From: Enoplolaimus lenunculus
Lineage: Eukaryota; Nematoda; Enoplea; Enoplida; Thoracostomopsidae
Length of the DNA stretch: 64,000 nt
Assembly: GCA_030248215.1 (NCBI GenBank)
Contig: JASANG010001561.1
Coordinates: 310,001-374,000, forward strand
Reading direction: 5' to 3'
This document shows, piece by piece, positions 23,863 to 45,199 of the stretch (position 1 is its first letter; every line of letters starts with the position of its first letter). Position numbers and translations under genes: made by a program. The notes below the pieces were generated by a model. The model did no database searches. It was not told the DNA's origin and worked only from the letters and a program-made list of their open reading frames with translations.

Positions 23863-24080
23863 ACAGGGTGTAATCGGATATCCGTTGCCGCTTCCTGTAA
23901 AAATCGATGTTCGTTTCCGTTTCTGTTCTAATAATGCCGTAGATTATGTTTTTAAGCTCAAAGTTAGTTCTCAATCAATGTAAAAATCCTAAAAAATTTA
24001 GTGCATCCGCTATTTTCCGCCTGACATTAGAAAGCTAGGCAAATATTTGCGTTCCTCCCTTGTATTGACAGAAAAATAAA
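23863..24080 (-). repeat. Dispersed repeat ending GGATATCCGGTTACAC, copy 2
   Basis: Inverted relative to the 17-kb copy. It opens with CAGGGTGTAATCGGATATCC, followed by TTCCTGTAAAAATCG and GTGCATCCGCTATTTTCC. It is diverged from the other copies by many substitutions. Confidence 0.55.
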
Positions 24081-25010
24081 CCATCTTTGTAAACCTTTAA
24101 ACATTCGTGTTTGGTTTGTATTTGTTAGCGTTGTTTTGACGTTTCACTTTAGATTTGGATGGAAGTTTTGAAAGTTTTTCCTTGGTTCTGTTCAAAGATT
24201 TGGATATCCTGACTGGCGTATTGCTAGTCAAATCCTTCTGAGAAAATTAATTTTTAGCAACGTTTTTATTCTTGCGTTTTAGCTTTAAACAGTAAGCTGT
24301 GTTGCCCACGTAAAGTCATCTTGAACGAACGCAACGTACGAAAAGTTAAACGCTCGCCATTGCCACACTTTAATAATGTGTCATTGCAGTGGCCAATTCT
24401 ACAGAAAAACGTTTTCAAGTTTTCCTTTGTGAAAGCTTCGCATCGACGATGAATGTATAGCTACAATTAGTTTTGCCACAGTAACACAACTTGCATTTCC
24501 AGTTTAGTCAGAGACGGATCCAGAAAATCCTGGTGGGTGGATGCACAAGTAGAAAATGTTAGCACAGTCACACACAAACTCATACGTATGCATATATGAG
24601 TGCTTCTGTGTTTGTATGCCAACGTGAGGAACCTCAAAGTAGAGAAGATGCACTCGTTAAAAGCGGATGTTGCATAAATTTCTAGCCTATGATATATACA
24701 TTCGTTGACACTAGGACGAACGTTCTTTTTCCGCATTTTCAAAATCTCACATAAGTGCCATTACAGCCTACGTTGGTTTTAAACCTGAAAAAAATTTACA
24801 CTCAACAGCCGGTAGGAGGGATGCATCTCCCATCCCCCTTGAATCCGGCCTTGAGTTTAGCCTTCTACACCTTGAATGTTTATCATAACTGCACTAAGTC
24901 TCAGCCCAAAACACAAGTCAAGCTTAACGGTAAAGGTTCAAATTTGAGAAGTCTTTTTAGAGTCTAAGTCAAGAATCTGTGCCAAAATCCAGGTAAATCT
25001 AAAAGCATTG

Positions 25011-25275
25011 AGCCTTATTTACACGTACTCTTTTTTGCTGCGAGAGCTTGCTGTTGCAAATAGCACGCAGAACTTGCATTTTTTCATCAGCCAATAAGAA
25101 AGCGGATGCAATTTTCAGTGAACTTACATGTTTATTCACGCATGGGAATTAAATTCCGTGCAATAATTTTTAATGAACAGCTGCAAGTTTTTCGAACGGG
25201 ATTTTTGACAAAAGTTGCAAGTGCAAGTTTCAGCTGCAAATTCTCGCAACAATACCGTGTACGTGTGAACAGGGC
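25011..25275. mobile_element. MITE with TTYACACGTRC ends, copy 2
   Basis: Ends CCTTATTTACACGTAC and GTACGTGTGAACAGGGC are inverted repeats. The interior shares TTGCTGCGAGAGCTTGC, TCAGCCAATAAGAAA and CAGCTGCAAGTTTTTCGAAC with the copy at 9806-10079, in the opposite orientation. Confidence 0.65.
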
Positions 25276-26188
25276 TTTATGCTTTATTTCGAACATATGC
25301 TACGCTCGCTCATAAAACCTACCCTTCAAGTGCTCTTATCTGAGAAAACCAGTGATGAAATCGCCTCCTTTTGCATGTTTATGGATTCGATGCCCATTTA
25401 ACGATACATTTTCAGCAATTTTAAAGTGAGAACGCTATATACTTTTCATAGGTTATTTTAATGAGTCTTGTGCATAGCCGAGTTGTAGCGGTTCCAATGA
25501 CGTTTAAATTCTTTCAATCAATACACTCCAAGTAGAAATAGGTTGAACATAAATTGTATCTTTGCTGAAGATGACAATGTTTGTCGTGTGCTCATTTATT
25601 GTATACAAACAACCAATATTAAGGTATCTGGATAGTCAATTATTACAAAATGTATAAGGCTAGTTAATTACTTTCCTAGTAAATTTTGTATTTGACATAC
25701 TACGCTCAGAAGGTTCTGATGTCTGTTTATTCAGCTGGGTTTGTCACGTTAATTATACGCTTTTATTCGTCTGTATGCTAAGGCTAATAGTGATTACTAA
25801 TTCGGAACCAATATGTTATAAAAATCTATTTGTGACATTTAATGAAGCACTGATTAGCTGAATAATAACCAAAACTCAATATTTGAAATACGAAATTAAC
25901 GACAATTTTGAAGTTGCTTGGAACTAGAGTAGGTATTATTGCCTGAAGTAGTAGATATGAGAAGTCGGTGAATAAATTGCTGAACGCCACATCTGAAACG
26001 AAATTTGAATCGGACTCGACTAATCGTAGATGTATGGTATCAAGAATAATATGTCTTCTGAGTTACTGTTAATGACCTGGACTCTGTCTTAAACAATAAT
26101 TTTAGTATCTGAAGCATAGATATATTTAGTTACAAGACAACTATATAACTTGTACATTTATGAAACCTGCGTATCGAAGGGGTTGCTA
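25276..26188. other. Upstream region of the Miro gene
   Basis: AT-rich sequence with no gene or repeat recognised. It should contain the promoter and 5' UTR of the Miro gene that starts at 26189. No TATA box or initiator could be assigned with confidence. Confidence 0.4.
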
Positions 26189-34499
<8,311 letters not shown>

Positions 34500-36290
34500 T
34501 GATTGTAGCAGGATTTGACAATGTATTTGTAATTCTTCAAGCAAAGCAATACCAAGCAGTTTATTTTCCTGAACTCGCCAGTAGAATACCAACTCTTTCC
34601 ATATTTGAAAATATATGAAAGTAACATTTTGTAATCTGTAAAAGATCGGGTAATTTTGTACTGAATTTTGACCAAAATACGGAATTGGAGTTAACCAGAT
34701 TTTAAGTGTTTTAGCTTTGCATATATATATATACATACATGATTAATAGTGTAATCGTTGTTTTCTAGAAATTTGTGAACGAGGCACCAACCACGTTTGA
34801 CGTGTCAAATGACCTGTGATTAATAGCAAATCTGCTATACCAAACGCGATACCGACGTGTAGTCTATTTCATTCTGCTGGTAGACTCAGGCTCTGAATTT
34901 TACAACGTCGTCTGTTCTGTCACACAATCTTTGTATCAAACGCATGTGGACTTGTCTTTAGGTTGCAGGTCGATGAGATTTGCAGTGGTTGACAACGAAA
35001 TTTCATATTGGTGCTTAAAAGGCGGTGGAAGTAGTGTAATGATCGGACTTATTTCATGCATGTTAGGAACATAATCAGTAGTTCGTGATGCATGTAGACG
35101 TGATATCAAGTTTTCGTCCTTAGTCGTTTAGTATGTAATATGTCTTTAATTGTAACTAAGTTCATCCCACAAATACAGAAACATAACCGTCAGTAACGGT
35201 GTCATTAAGTTTTTGGTAAGTTATCAATCAATTTTGATATGTTTGGTTGTGTACCACGAAGGAAAATTTCAGAGGCGTAATAAATTCACATAACTGATTT
35301 TTTGCAAAATTGAGTTGCAGCTGTTACTGCATTGTCATTTGCATTGTTTTCTTGGAGTTCCCTCGATTTATCAAGAAAAGAATCGTGCAGTCCAATAAAC
35401 AACAAGTTTTTGCCATTGATTTCTATACATTTGTGCATTTTATCTCTCGCATCTCAAAATTGTTTCTATGTTTATTAAATTGTATTGTTATATGTTTGAG
35501 CATTTCAAACAAATTTAAGAGTAGTTATCTTCTTGCTATGAGTAGGATTGGCAGAAACACTGGTTAGGAACAGAGGTGTACTTCAAGCTGAGGGCTTGTT
35601 AGTCAGGGCGTATGTTTTATTGATTCCGAAGCGATGACTGACCACGAATGTACATATGAACATAATATAGCGGTCGTGTTTGCTTGCTCCACATTTGTAC
35701 CATTTTGCATTCTGCTATTGCAATAACTCGCAGTTTGAAACCCTGTCGCTAACTGCACACAAAATGTCTCTAAATTTTGAAGACATAAGTTGCTTGTGTT
35801 TCAGACATTAATATCATTAAAACAGCTCAGACAAAAAATTCTGAAGGGGCAAATTATAAGGTAGAAGACCTTAGTTATCACTTTCTACAAAAAATTTTCT
35901 GAAGGACAATAGTTATATGGTGGGTCCCTTTACCATTTTATTTTATACAATTTTCTGATGGAGGTAAGCAGGCCTTCCGCTCTCACTAGGATCCGCTAGT
36001 GTCCGCTTTCTCACTAGAGCGCAATAAAAGTAGGCTTAATAAATTTTGGACTATTGTTTAGCCAGGGCTTTGCTTTGAGGCCTAAGCTGTGTTTTAGACT
36101 TGTTTGTGTTTATTATTTACGGTGAGAAACAGGGTGAAACTGGAATTTTATAAAAAACCGGAACCATAATCGCAAACTTAAAAAATATTGGGACCGGAGC
36201 CGGAAAAGAAATACTTTTTACCGAAAATTCATTTTTAACGCTACTATAGGTATGTTTTGTGTACAAATGCTAAAATCAATACTCGTCAGT
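34500..36290. other. Region downstream of Miro, no gene recognised
   Basis: AT-rich sequence with scattered short ORFs and no recognisable protein or repeat family. It probably includes the 3' UTR of Miro; I could not identify the polyadenylation site with confidence. Confidence 0.4.
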
Positions 36291-38190
36291 AGTGTAGTAG
36301 GATCATTTGGCACCTCTTCGCGGGTAAAAAAATGGGTGCCCAATCGTAGTCGAGCAGGGTGGGCTACTGTAGTTAAGTAGCCAATCAGATTCGAGCAAGT
36401 GACAGCTACAGTAACCTTTGACCAATTAGAATTGAGAAAAATTTTGGCGTTTTATTTGTGCTCTGCAATTTGATTGGCTACGGTAACCGCGGCTCCTTTA
36501 AAGTGATTGGACACCCACTTCTGTGCTCATTGGCTCTGATTGGTCAATGAGGACATTAATCATTTTCAAATTTTTGGCGGGAAAAGTTGTACCATGTTTT
36601 ACCTGGTGCCGATGCCGGTGCCACAATAATCCCTGACCGATGAGATTTCAGCAAAGATCTTTAGGCTGTGTTTTTAGTTTTGATTGGCTAATGAAGTACA
36701 TAGTTTATTACGCACCCACTTTTCTGCTCATTGGAACTTTTCAGCTCATACACTGCACCCACATTTGTGCTCATGGGCTTTGATTGGTCAATTAGGGCAT
36801 TAAGCATTTTCAAATTTTAGGCGGGAAAAGTTGTACCATCTTTCACCTGGTGCCGGTGCTACAGTAATCTCTGACCATTGAGATTTCAGCGAAGTTGCTT
36901 AGGTTGTTTTTAGTTTTGATTGGCTAATGAGGTACATTGTTGCGCACCCACTTTTCTGCTCATTTTCTAGCTCATATAGTGCACCCACTTTTCTGCTCAT
37001 TTTTGAATCTTAGACTTTATTATTTCATTACTGCACCCAGTTTTTTGTTCATGCAATGTACTTGCACTTCTGGACAGTCTGATACATGAACACTTTGCTC
37101 ATGAACTCGTTTTTCTGTTAATGGATACTCTACGGCTCATGCACTGCACCTACTTTTCTGCTCATCTGGCGTACTTTACTTTTCCAAACATACTGATTCA
37201 TGGACATTTTGCTCATGAACATGTTTTCCATGGATATTCTGTGGCACATGCACTGCACTAAATACTCCACTCGTTTTGTACTTTATAACCATCTTAAACT
37301 ACAGCAACCTAATACTGCATCCACTTTTCTGCTTATTTAATGCACTTACTTTTCCAAACACTCCTACTCATGAACATTTTCTTTCATGAACTCGTTTTTC
37401 TGTTCATGTATACTCTCCAATGCATGGATACTTATGGAGCATCCACGTCATAACGCTTGCGCAGATGGGAAAAAATGTCCAGTTTACCCCTACAAAGAGA
37501 GTACGTTTTACAATTGTAGCTAGAGTGTCTGGCCATAAATAATGGTGTGCTTAGATAGTGGTATTTGTCCGCAGTCTGTCGTAAGGGACTCGGACAAAAC
37601 ACATGGTGTTTTTTGGGCTGTATGGACATTTTAAGGTATGTGCAGTAATGCAGGTATTGTTATAGCATTTTATTTGAAATGTGTGAAGTTTGCGTATATA
37701 CACGCACACAGTTTTGTTTAAATAGTCCCTTCGGAGGGACTCAGTAAATTTGTACACTGTGCATATGGCATAGGGTCAAAAACATGTTATTGCCGTAAGG
37801 TTAAGACAAATATAAGCTTCCAAACTGGCTATGTTTGTTGTCGGTACTCTGTAAGGATAAGTTATTCGCGTAAGACCTACTGTCTTAGCCCACTATGTTC
37901 ACACAACGTTGATCCTCGGAGGGACAGGACAATTTTTTACTTTTTCGCGAGCGTTATAACGGGGATGTTCCATTATTTGTCATGAAATGCACCCAGTTTT
38001 CTGCTCTTTTTGTTCTTTTTAGGTATTAAGCTGCAGTATTCCTTTACTGCACCTACTTTTTTGCTCATTGGTACTATCCAGCTCATACACTACACCAACT
38101 TTTCTGCTCATTCAGTGTACTTAGTTTTCTGGAACACTTATCTTCATGCGCACTTTCCCATGAGCTGCACCCACTTTTCTACTCATGCAC
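36290..38190. repeat. Cluster of ~12 copies of a GCACCCACTTTTCTGCTCAT motif
   Basis: The 20-bp motif, with small variations, occurs at about 36511, 36712, 36755, 36944, 36981, 37033, 37146, 37316, 37987, 38048, 38092 and 38165, always on the plus strand. The first part also contains a direct duplication of about 200 bp with a 244-bp offset (36533 and 36777), including GGCGGGAAAAGTTGTACCAT and several ATTGG (inverted CCAAT) motifs. It is not coding. It could be a degenerate satellite or a cluster of protein-binding sites. Confidence 0.75.
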
Positions 38191-40057
38191 TTGTCATGAT
38201 AACTGACAGTTCTACTAGGTGCTTGAAATTGTAAGAACAGGAAAAAAATATTTTCTAATGTATAATTGGAGCTTTACTAAAATAAAGTGGTTGACAAGTA
38301 TTGTGTTTATATGTTCAGAATTGGTGAAAGCTTATCCAAATTCATGTAGAACATTATTTACTTTGCCGTCATCCAATTGTTAAAACATGTAAAACCACAG
38401 TTCTATAATTACTAAAAATATTCACGCAGTTTACAAACAACGACCAGCTCATCCTGTTCATTTTCTCGGTCTTTCTATTCATACAGTACTAATCTAAATA
38501 ATACCGTAACACTAACACGGAATTGTTCAGGAACAGAAATAAAGATTTGTCAGAGGTTCGCATTAACCTTTGCCCAACCTTAAGGACTTTGCTTTATTTT
38601 TCTGTTTCATTCAGTTTGCGGCAGGTATAAAAGGAGACAGACTTTTACTCACTCTTAAATGTTCTCTTATGTTTGGGTTAAAATATGTTTGAGTTGCAGT
38701 TGATTAAAATAGTGTTACAGCATAGGGCCCAAACTGTTAACAACCTTTACAAATGCTGATCTAATAAATTATTGATCATTGTAGAGATTGTTATTTAGCT
38801 GTATGATGGTGCTGTTTCTCGAAAGACATCCGTTATAAATGTGTGGTATTGTAAACAAAGTTCTAGAAACGTAATATATTGCTCCAGTAATGACTGAGCA
38901 AAAGACTTGCCAATTTCTATACTTTGACAAATATTATTAACAATTAAAACCATTGTCCGTTGAGGTTCGATAAGATTTTGCAGTTCATCTTCTTCGGCCG
39001 ATTTTCCATCAATAAATTCGTCAAATTCATATCATCGCACAAGATATCCTTTTACTTGCTTTTGCGGCAATTCGATATCGGCAGCAAAAAACTTTAGTTT
39101 CCATAATTATAGTAAATCTGAAAATATTTAATATTTTTTGCATTGAATAACGAAGATAACAACAAAGCTTACGGCGCGGTTTCGGTACCAGCACATGGTT
39201 GTACGAAATATATTTGACACTTTTTAAATTTTCACTACGTTTTCAAAGTTTTTCAAATGATCTTAAATATATTTAATTTTACGTAATTCTATCGTAAACC
39301 ATATAGAATTTCCCAAGTTAAAGTTACTTTAAGGCGTACTTCTTAATTACTCACTAAAACTGAATTAGTTAGCCGTCAGATACTAGTTTTATACATTTTC
39401 CTTAACACATATGTGCCTAAACACAGTTTAAAAATAGATTTGCACCACCAAATGATTGAAATAAAGGCCAAAGCTTTTGTTCCGTCTTCTAAACTTTTTA
39501 CTTAACTAGGGACTGATCAGATATCAGGTACAAATCGAATTTACGTAGCTAGGGCAAGTACAAGCACTTATACTTGAAATCCGTAGGATCTCGGCTCTGA
39601 AATTTTTTAAAACGGTCTTAATTTTGCAGATACATATTAGAGCACAAAAAAGGCCTTTCGCACACTTTTTACCTGTAACGATAGTATAAAATTCTGGTGT
39701 ACATTGAAATTTTTATTTCGGCTTTACGAAATCCAGTCAAAATTCAACATCTTATACCAAGTTATCTCGCAATTTATGTTATTGATAGCCTAGCCCACTA
39801 ACTCTGTTTTGTTGAGAGGATTGTACTGATTCCAAATTCGATTGAAAAATGTTTTGGCGTTAATGAGATGTGATGCCGTTTATTCCAATATAAAATGCAA
39901 AACGACACTTTAGTAAAACTTACATTTCAATCTGTACTTTATGTGTCGTAGGGATTATACCGTGCAAAGTGTATATACTTTTTAAAGTACTGCGCGCGTT
40001 TTTAATGGTTGCACTTGCTGTCGAAACTAAGTTTGGAAAAGTCTCCAATGAACGTTG
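38191..40057. other. Region without recognisable features
   Basis: AT-rich DNA between the motif cluster and the P-like transposon. No gene, RNA or repeat could be supported. Confidence 0.4.
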
Positions 40058-40064
40058 GTTCTAC

Positions 40065-40174
40065 CAAGAGTGCATGATGCCCTTTAACAAGAGTATGCAA
40101 CTGGCACATTCTGTGTAGAAAAGAATGTACCAGGACGCGTTGTGTTTTTGGCCTACCCCCTCAATCAGGGGGTG
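40065..40174 (+). repeat. Left terminal inverted repeat of the P-like transposon
   Basis: Pairs with 46448-46562. It contains AACAAGAGTATGCAAC, TGTGTAGAAAAGAATGTACC and GTTGTGTTTTTGGCCTA, and ends in a small palindrome CCCCCTCAATCAGGGGG. The same inner sequence marks the short relative at 8770-9077. Confidence 0.9.
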
Positions 40175-40577
40175 GTCTGTATGCAGTTTTATAAACGTTG
40201 TAAAACTATTGTGTTAATATTGTCATACAAGCAGCGAACCTGGATGTTAGGAGCAAATTGTAGATTTTTGTGGAAGGTTTGTCAGCGTCACGGCATGACT
40301 TTAATTGTAGTTTTGCGGCTCTCGTGCAAAAGTTAGTTACCAGGATCTCCTGATTTTTCAAATTAAAGCGTTGAAAATAAAGCCTTATTAACATTGGAGA
40401 TTATACATTAAATTACAAAGTTCAATTTTATATTTAGTTCCAAAAAATTTGATTAAATTTTTACGCTGCGTAATTTGTATGACAAGTTTTATAGTTTTGG
40501 GTTAGTTTTTAAGGTTTGAATAAAACTTTTACATAACGGTACGCAGTATATTATATGGTACTTGTAGTTTTAACACT

Positions 40578-43500
40578 ATGGATAATGATTTATCACAAAA
40601 TACTGTCGGAACACAATCTTCTAAGGTTTCTAGCGCAACACTTATCGATCGTTTGCATGATAATTTGGCTCTCAAAGAGTGTAATTTTAATTTGTTGGAT
40701 TCAATTGTTGCCAGATACGCAACCGTGGCTACTTCGGTACCCCATACTTCTGTCCAAGATGACTCATTGTGGAAATTGATTAATTTTACAAAAATAGATT
40801 GTATCACTGCTAACATACCAGTGCACTCGAGAACACTAATGATATCGTATGACTACAAATACAAGCTAATAGCGTTGGGTTCTGTGAAATGTTCGGGTAC
40901 AATTTGTACAGAGTTGTACGATCCGGAAGTATCTTCACTCATAAATCGTTGCTTTATACGCTTGGACTGTTACTGTATTGGGGTGTCGCAGTTAGATATG
41001 CAACATTTATCTAATCGTATAGCATATACGCAGAATCGATTAGCTTGGGACCCAAATTTTCAATGTTATCGGTCATTGAGTTGTGTCAAATTAACTAGTA
41101 AACATGGGTTCTGCCGAGTTTGTAAATTTCGTTGGACCACTCTTCGGAAAACTGCTGAATGTCAAGAACTTTCGTTGGTTGAAATAAAACGCAAGCGAAC
41201 CCGGTCCACTTCAAATTTTCCAAAGTTGTTGTTAACTCCAGATAGGTAAATTTTGCGTTTGTATGAAACGTTTGCACCCATAGTGTTATGGGTACGAAAA
41301 ATTTTGGAATAATTCTGCGATTGCAGTAAAATCGAGATTGTATTAACCTAAGCATAGTTTATACCCAAGTTGTTTAAAAATATTTAGCTGTCTCAAATGT
41401 AGTTTAGTAGCTGGTTTTTGAGACCTTAATAAACAAATTTAACTCATTAAGTTGTTTTAGCAAACGTCGTCGATTGAATAATGCGCGGCAACGTGCAAAA
41501 CGTAGCCGGCAGCAGACTGCGGTTACCGTTCCGTGCATGAATACGTATTCAATGCAGAGCGATGCATTTATTGAAGCGGTTTCGGAAATTACATTATCAT
41601 GTCATCAAGAATTGACTCAATTTATTGATTCACACCAAAAATCGTGTGGTCAATATTTTACACGGGATTTACGCGACGCGTGGGAAGCCGATTTAAAGTT
41701 CAACTCAACACGTGAAAACCCGCGCGGGCACAGATGGTCTCTTGCAACCATTCGTATATGTCTTGGTATTCTTTCGCGAAGTCCGTCTTGATATCGTTTT
41801 CTCAGAGATCTTAAATTATTCAAACTTCCATGTTTTCGGCAGCTCAAGTATTATAGTCAGCGATTGTATTGTTCCGGTGATATTTGTTCGGACGATGCTT
41901 TGGCAGAATATGCCAGAACATATTCTGACAAGCGTGTTTTTAACGAAGAGGCTGGGTCTTCACAAGGATACGGTCAAGGTTTGAAAAGTGTTTGAGGATC
42001 TGTGTTGTTAACATAGCATTAATAACATGTTCCAAATAATTCCGTGCAACTATTGTAGAATTAATGTATTTTATTTAAGTTGTGTTGTGTTCAAGTTTTC
42101 GAAATTTCATAAGTTTTGTTCGCTTCAACAGAGGTTAAAATGTTGATTGGCTTCTAAGTATGTTTATTTGAGGTTAAGTTACGCAACATGTAACGGTCTA
42201 GCATAATTTAAAGCAGGGTTGTTGTTATTATATAAATGATAACGCCGGCAAGGTCTTCTTTTTAAACCCAATTTATGTTTGCTAAAAAGTAAGACAATTG
42301 TAAGTAAATTGCTTTAAAGCCGAAACTCGGGACCGAAACTGTTAGGTACAGATGTTGTTCTCAGCTGCTAAGAATCTTTTGTAGGCGTATTGATGATCGA
42401 TGAAGTAAAGGTTATTGGCAAGCTGTATTGGAACTCACGAACTAGTCAGTTTGTTGGCCTTGCGTCAAACGAGGAAGATTATTGGTCTTTGTGTGATGTA
42501 TACAAAAAAACATGACAAGAGCTCGTCTATTGCCCATTTTTGTCTTCAAACTATGTGGCGCGATGTGCATACTGCTTTCGATGTTATAGGTCCTTTCTGG
42601 AAAACGAACTCTCCAGTTGACGCGCCTACAGTTTTAAGTGCAATGTAATGCTATTTTAAATTTCATCAATATGATTTTCACACTGTTGCAGTTGTTATGG
42701 ATGGAGCGACTTGCAATATGAAAATGCTTAAAAGTTTGTTAGCTTTAAACAATGATAGCATGCGAGTTGGAAATTCGGGCGATTTATTGCGCGATTTTCG
42801 GGTTTCTTGTAGTTTTCCTAATCCGATGGACGAAACGAAGCAAATTTTTGTAATTATTTGTCCGTCGCATGGTCTCAAAAATCTCATTAATGCGTTGTAC
42901 AGTTCTCATTGCAGCAGAGTTCTGCACTTTATGTACAAAAACGTGCGGTTTGGCTGGGAAGCTATTGAATGTTTGTGGGAGCGGGAGCTAAATAGATCAG
43001 CTAACAATCTGCTGCGTAAAGTTCCAGAGCTTGAAAAATCACACATAATTCGAGATTCGTGGACTAAACTTAACATGAAGCCAGCAAAAGTTCTCATTAA
43101 GTGCGAGCTATTAGCAGAGCTTACTGAATTTGTTGAATCCTAGCTTCAGGAGACGAAAAATTGCAACACGCGGCGACATTAGAATTTCTAAAAGCTTTGA
43201 ATTCAATGCATCAGTTGGGATTTTTGTCTAGAGATAAGATTACCAGCATGGAGTCACAAGCAGTGTCAAATATAGTAGAAGGGTTTGAATATTTTGCAAA
43301 CTGGTACAATTGGTTGCGGCTTAACTGTAACGATTTTAAACCAAACTCTGCAGCGGAAAGGCGATTTATTTCTTATCAAACATTTGAGATTATGCGGATT
43401 TCGGTATTTGGGTTTTTAGGAGTTGTTGAACATCTTTTATCCCAATATCCGAACAAATTTATTGCTCCGCTACAGTTGAACAACTCAGCAATTGAGTCTG

Positions 43501-44416
43501 TGTTCTCTCAATTAAGATATAGTGCTGGTAACAAGCTTACGAGCGCGAATTACCCTCAAATAATCCGCGCTCTGTCAACGCAACGCAATACTGACCCGGA
43601 TAAATTAATTGGTTCACAACACCAAAATTTTTGGTGGGTTTTCAGCTTAATATTAAATAATGTCTGAGTGTAAAGGAATTAAACTTAACAAAGTATCAAA
43701 AGGCAAAAACTGTGAGAGTTATAGAATATCGAAAAACTATTCAAGAAAATTGCCTAATGTTTTGAATAGCATAACGGATCTTTCGAAGTGGATTCAAAAT
43801 GGAAAGGTTTGAGTTTGCAAATTTTTTCGTGACCAAATAAGATGCATTGTTTTTCAAAACAGATATTTTAACATGATTGTATACAATATTTTTAACAGTT
43901 CATGCTGTGTTGGGATATACCGAAAAAGTCATATTGCCTTTAACATTTTTACGATAAATCCACCAAATGAGAGCTGCCGCAAGCATATCATGTTGGCTTA
44001 TCAGGGTTTAAACGAGTCGTGCAAATACTGAAATCTCTAAACGAAGACGGACCAGGAACCGATCGCACACTGACTATCCGAAGACAAATATTCGGCTACA
44101 CTCTGCATGTTATATTATGTATGGTGTATTTTATGAGTGTCAGTGTTTCAGATCATGCTCGTTGGTCAGCGCGATATTATCGAATGTGGTAGTCGAACTA
44201 AAAAAACCGAATGGTTCCATTATTATATTGATTCCAACATGGAGGAAATTGGTGAGAACGATGCAGATTATCGTGCCAAAGCTGCTAATATATTCTGGTT
44301 CTAACACGGTATCTTTTAGGTTAGAGCCAACGGTGAACAAATTAATTCAAAGACGCAGCAAGAGCAAAGTAAAAAACTTCCACCGATAGAGACTATACTG
44401 ACGCGTAAAAAACAGT
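40578..44416 (+). pseudogene. P-element/THAP9-type transposase, decayed
   Basis: Exon 1 40578-41245 encodes a 222-residue N-terminus rich in Cys (FCRVCKF) with no THAP zinc finger that I can see. A GTAAAT...TTTTAG intron joins it in frame to 41461-41978, which starts with a basic stretch (KRRRLNNARQRAKRSRQQ) and holds the family block HRWSLATIRICLGILSRSPS. A TGA at 41789-41791 interrupts this block, and the matching sequence continues behind it. Exon 3 (from 42385) carries the first catalytic Asp (LMIDEVKV, codon 42399) and shifts frame at an A7 run at 42504-42510. Exon 4 (from 42692) has the second Asp (VVMDGATCN, codon 42700) and, after another frame change near 43140, the Glu (NNSAIESVFSQLR, codon 43494). 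Further exon-like pieces at 44150-44260 and 44320-44416 precede an AATAAA at 44453; their membership is uncertain. Confidence 0.85.
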
Positions 44417-44452
44417 GACTTATGTAATATGTTTTTAATGTGTATATTTGCG

Positions 44453-44458
44453 CAATAA
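44453..44458 (+). promoter_or_regulatory. Polyadenylation signal AATAAA
   Basis: AATAAA follows the possible last transposase exon, whose open frame ends at about 44416 (KLPPIETILTRKKQ then TGA). Spacing and position suit the 3' end of the transposase transcript inside the element. Confidence 0.5.
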
Positions 44459-45199
44459 AATTGAATACAAGTTTATCTGTTGTTGAATGTCGTTATGCAA
44501 ACAAGCAACTTAGCCAATTTACAAAGGAACGTACACAAACGATTGAAAAAACGTAGCCTCGATAGCTACAGGGTGCAAAAACGTCCAAGCGCCTCATTTT
44601 AGTTTTCTTGCAAGCGAGCGTAACGAGTGATAAAATTTTTTAAACCTACAAAAAGGGTTATTTTTAAGCTTGTTAAACATTGAATTATTTTATCTCTATC
44701 CACAAATTTCAATGTTGGATGTTAAATACAGTTATTGAATGCTTTTGTAGCAATTTGGTGCACACACTGCGGTAACTCAGTAGATATGTGCAGTTTACCA
44801 AAAATACAAAATCGAATGAGCCTAACCTATACAAATTAGGACGCGAACGAATATCCGATTCCGGCGAAAACCAACATCCAGCTGTTGTATTCCACATTCT
44901 TGAATGTTAAGTATTGAAAAGTATCACGTGACTCTGTATGAAACAATCATTTTGGATGAATGAGCGCACTTGCATCTACGAAAAAACTCTTCCTTGCAAG
45001 TATTAACAAACTACCTCGAATAACTTTAAATTTTGTCCCATTAAGCACATTTGTATTTGGCTCCAGCATTTACCAGTGACATGTATTACATTATCAGACT
45101 CCGACAAAGCCAATATTGGTATCAAGTAGCAGACTGGTACAAATAGTTTTCAATATCTCAAGGCAAACAATTCACTAGTTTTATATTAGTATTTGTAGA

